Shown here: in pieces, positions 34,770 through 35,302 of the stretch
Position numbering within the stretch: position 1 is the stretch's first letter
Layout of the letters: each line of letters opens with the position of its first letter
NCBI GenBank assembly: GCA_023257625.1
Contig: JALRBW010000034.1
Span: forward strand, 1 to 35,302
Source: Flavobacteriaceae bacterium
GTDB taxonomy: Bacteria; Bacteroidota; Bacteroidia; Flavobacteriales; Flavobacteriaceae
DNA length: 35,302 nucleotides
Direction of reading: 5' to 3'
The notes under the pieces: generated by a model
Database searches by the model: none
Seen by the model: the letters and a program-made list of their open reading frames with translations, nothing else
What the model was told of the DNA's origin: nothing
Position numbers and translations under genes: made by a program

Positions 34770-35302
34770 TTATCGTGCTACTCTTCCTGAGGCATCGCCC
34801 CCCATTAATTTTTCAACTTCATCCACTGTCACTAAGTTGGCATCTCCTTTGATGGTGTGTTTTAGGCAAGAAGCTGCAACAGCAAAATTGAGTGCGTGCT
34901 GGTCATCATTTGGATAAGTAAGTAAACCGTATATTAAACCTCCCATAAAAGAATCACCACCTCCAACTCGATCAACTATATGTGTAATTTGATATTGAGG
35001 ACTCTCATAAAGTTTTTTTCCATCAAAAAGAACACCTGCCCATGAATTATGAGAAGCAGAGATGGAACCTCTTAATGTCGTTATTACCTTTTTTGCTTTT
35101 GGGAATTTTTGCATCATTTGTTCGCAAACAGATTGAAATGCTTTAGCAGTAATTTGATCTCCGTGGCGTGACACATCAAGTCCTTGAGGTTTTATTCCAA
35201 AATGCATTTCAGCATCTTCTTCATTACCTAAAATCACATCGCAATATGAAGTTAATTCAGTCATAATAGCTTCACGATTTCCCCCGTATTTCCACAATTT
35301 TG
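34770..35302 (-). CDS. kdgK: 2-keto-3-deoxygluconate kinase, 5' part beyond the window
   Basis: About 177 C-terminal residues of a PfkB-family sugar kinase are present. The reading frame is open through the right edge (upstream codons read K-L-W-K-Y-GGNR), so the N-terminal half is outside. The PfkB signature DRVGGGDSFMGGLIYG contains the catalytic aspartate; the usual GAGD is GGGD here. CDVILGNEEDAEMHFG is typical of KDG kinases. It phosphorylates 2-keto-3-deoxygluconate to KDPG. It precedes kdgA in the same operon, which supports the substrate. Confidence 0.88.
   Translation of the reverse strand, partial: KLWKYGGNREAIMTELTSYCDVILGNEEDAEMHFGIKPQGLDVSRHGDQITAKAFQSVCEQMMQKFPKAKKVITTLRGSISASHNSWAGVLFDGKKLYESPQYQITHIVDRVGGGDSFMGGLIYGLLTYPNDDQHALNFAVAASCLKHTIKGDANLVTVDEVEKLMGGDASGRVAR

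Overview
This 35.3 kb AT-rich window looks like chromosome of a marine-type member of the Flavobacteriaceae (Bacteroidota). The evidence is the gene families (DUF2520-kdsC-maf cluster, fused ResB/CcsA, DUF5117-type metalloprotease, DUF983, DUF6807/PmoA-like), promoters with the Bacteroidota -7 box TAnnTTTG, and few Shine-Dalgarno sites. No phage, IS, CRISPR or other mobile element is visible, and no gene-free stretch exceeds 300 bases.

Left part (1-8.5 kb). A START-like protein and a class IV aminotransferase-like protein that lacks its PLP lysine lie on the minus strand, followed by tRNA-Met on the plus strand. A tight minus-strand operon is then read from 8460 down to 1486: DUF2520 Rossmann protein, kdsC (LPS Kdo synthesis), maf, a lipoprotein, an exported PIG-L deacetylase, a previously unlisted 28-residue membrane peptide, and a sodium:solute symporter. 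The last three genes overlap at their stop/start codons.

Middle part (8.5-23.3 kb). Plus-strand genes are a small membrane protein, a fused CcsBA cytochrome c synthase, a DUF6174-like lipoprotein, a two-helix mini-protein with an internal repeat, an arginase-family hydrolase and a large exported beta-propeller protein with BNR repeats. Minus-strand genes are a TerB-like protein, an exported zinc metalloprotease, an MscS-family channel, a PLP-dependent decarboxylase and a DUF983 protein. Two convergent gene pairs are separated by only 1-2 bases.

Right part (23.3-35.3 kb). One compact minus-strand operon, entering from beyond the right edge, holds a hexuronate catabolic pathway: kdgK (partial), kdgA, a complete TRAP transporter (binding protein, small and large permease), uxaB and uxaA. 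Together these would import a uronate, reduce tagaturonate to altronate, dehydrate it to 2-keto-3-deoxygluconate, phosphorylate it and cleave it to pyruvate and glyceraldehyde 3-phosphate. Four genes follow without a break: a cytoplasmic Gfo/Idh/MocA oxidoreductase, a DUF6807 lipoprotein, a Tat-exported Gfo/Idh/MocA protein and a Gfo/Idh/MocA-like lipoprotein with a degenerate Rossmann motif. This possible envelope redox module attached to uronate catabolism is the least understood part of the window. The uronate isomerase (uxaC) and any regulator are not in view.
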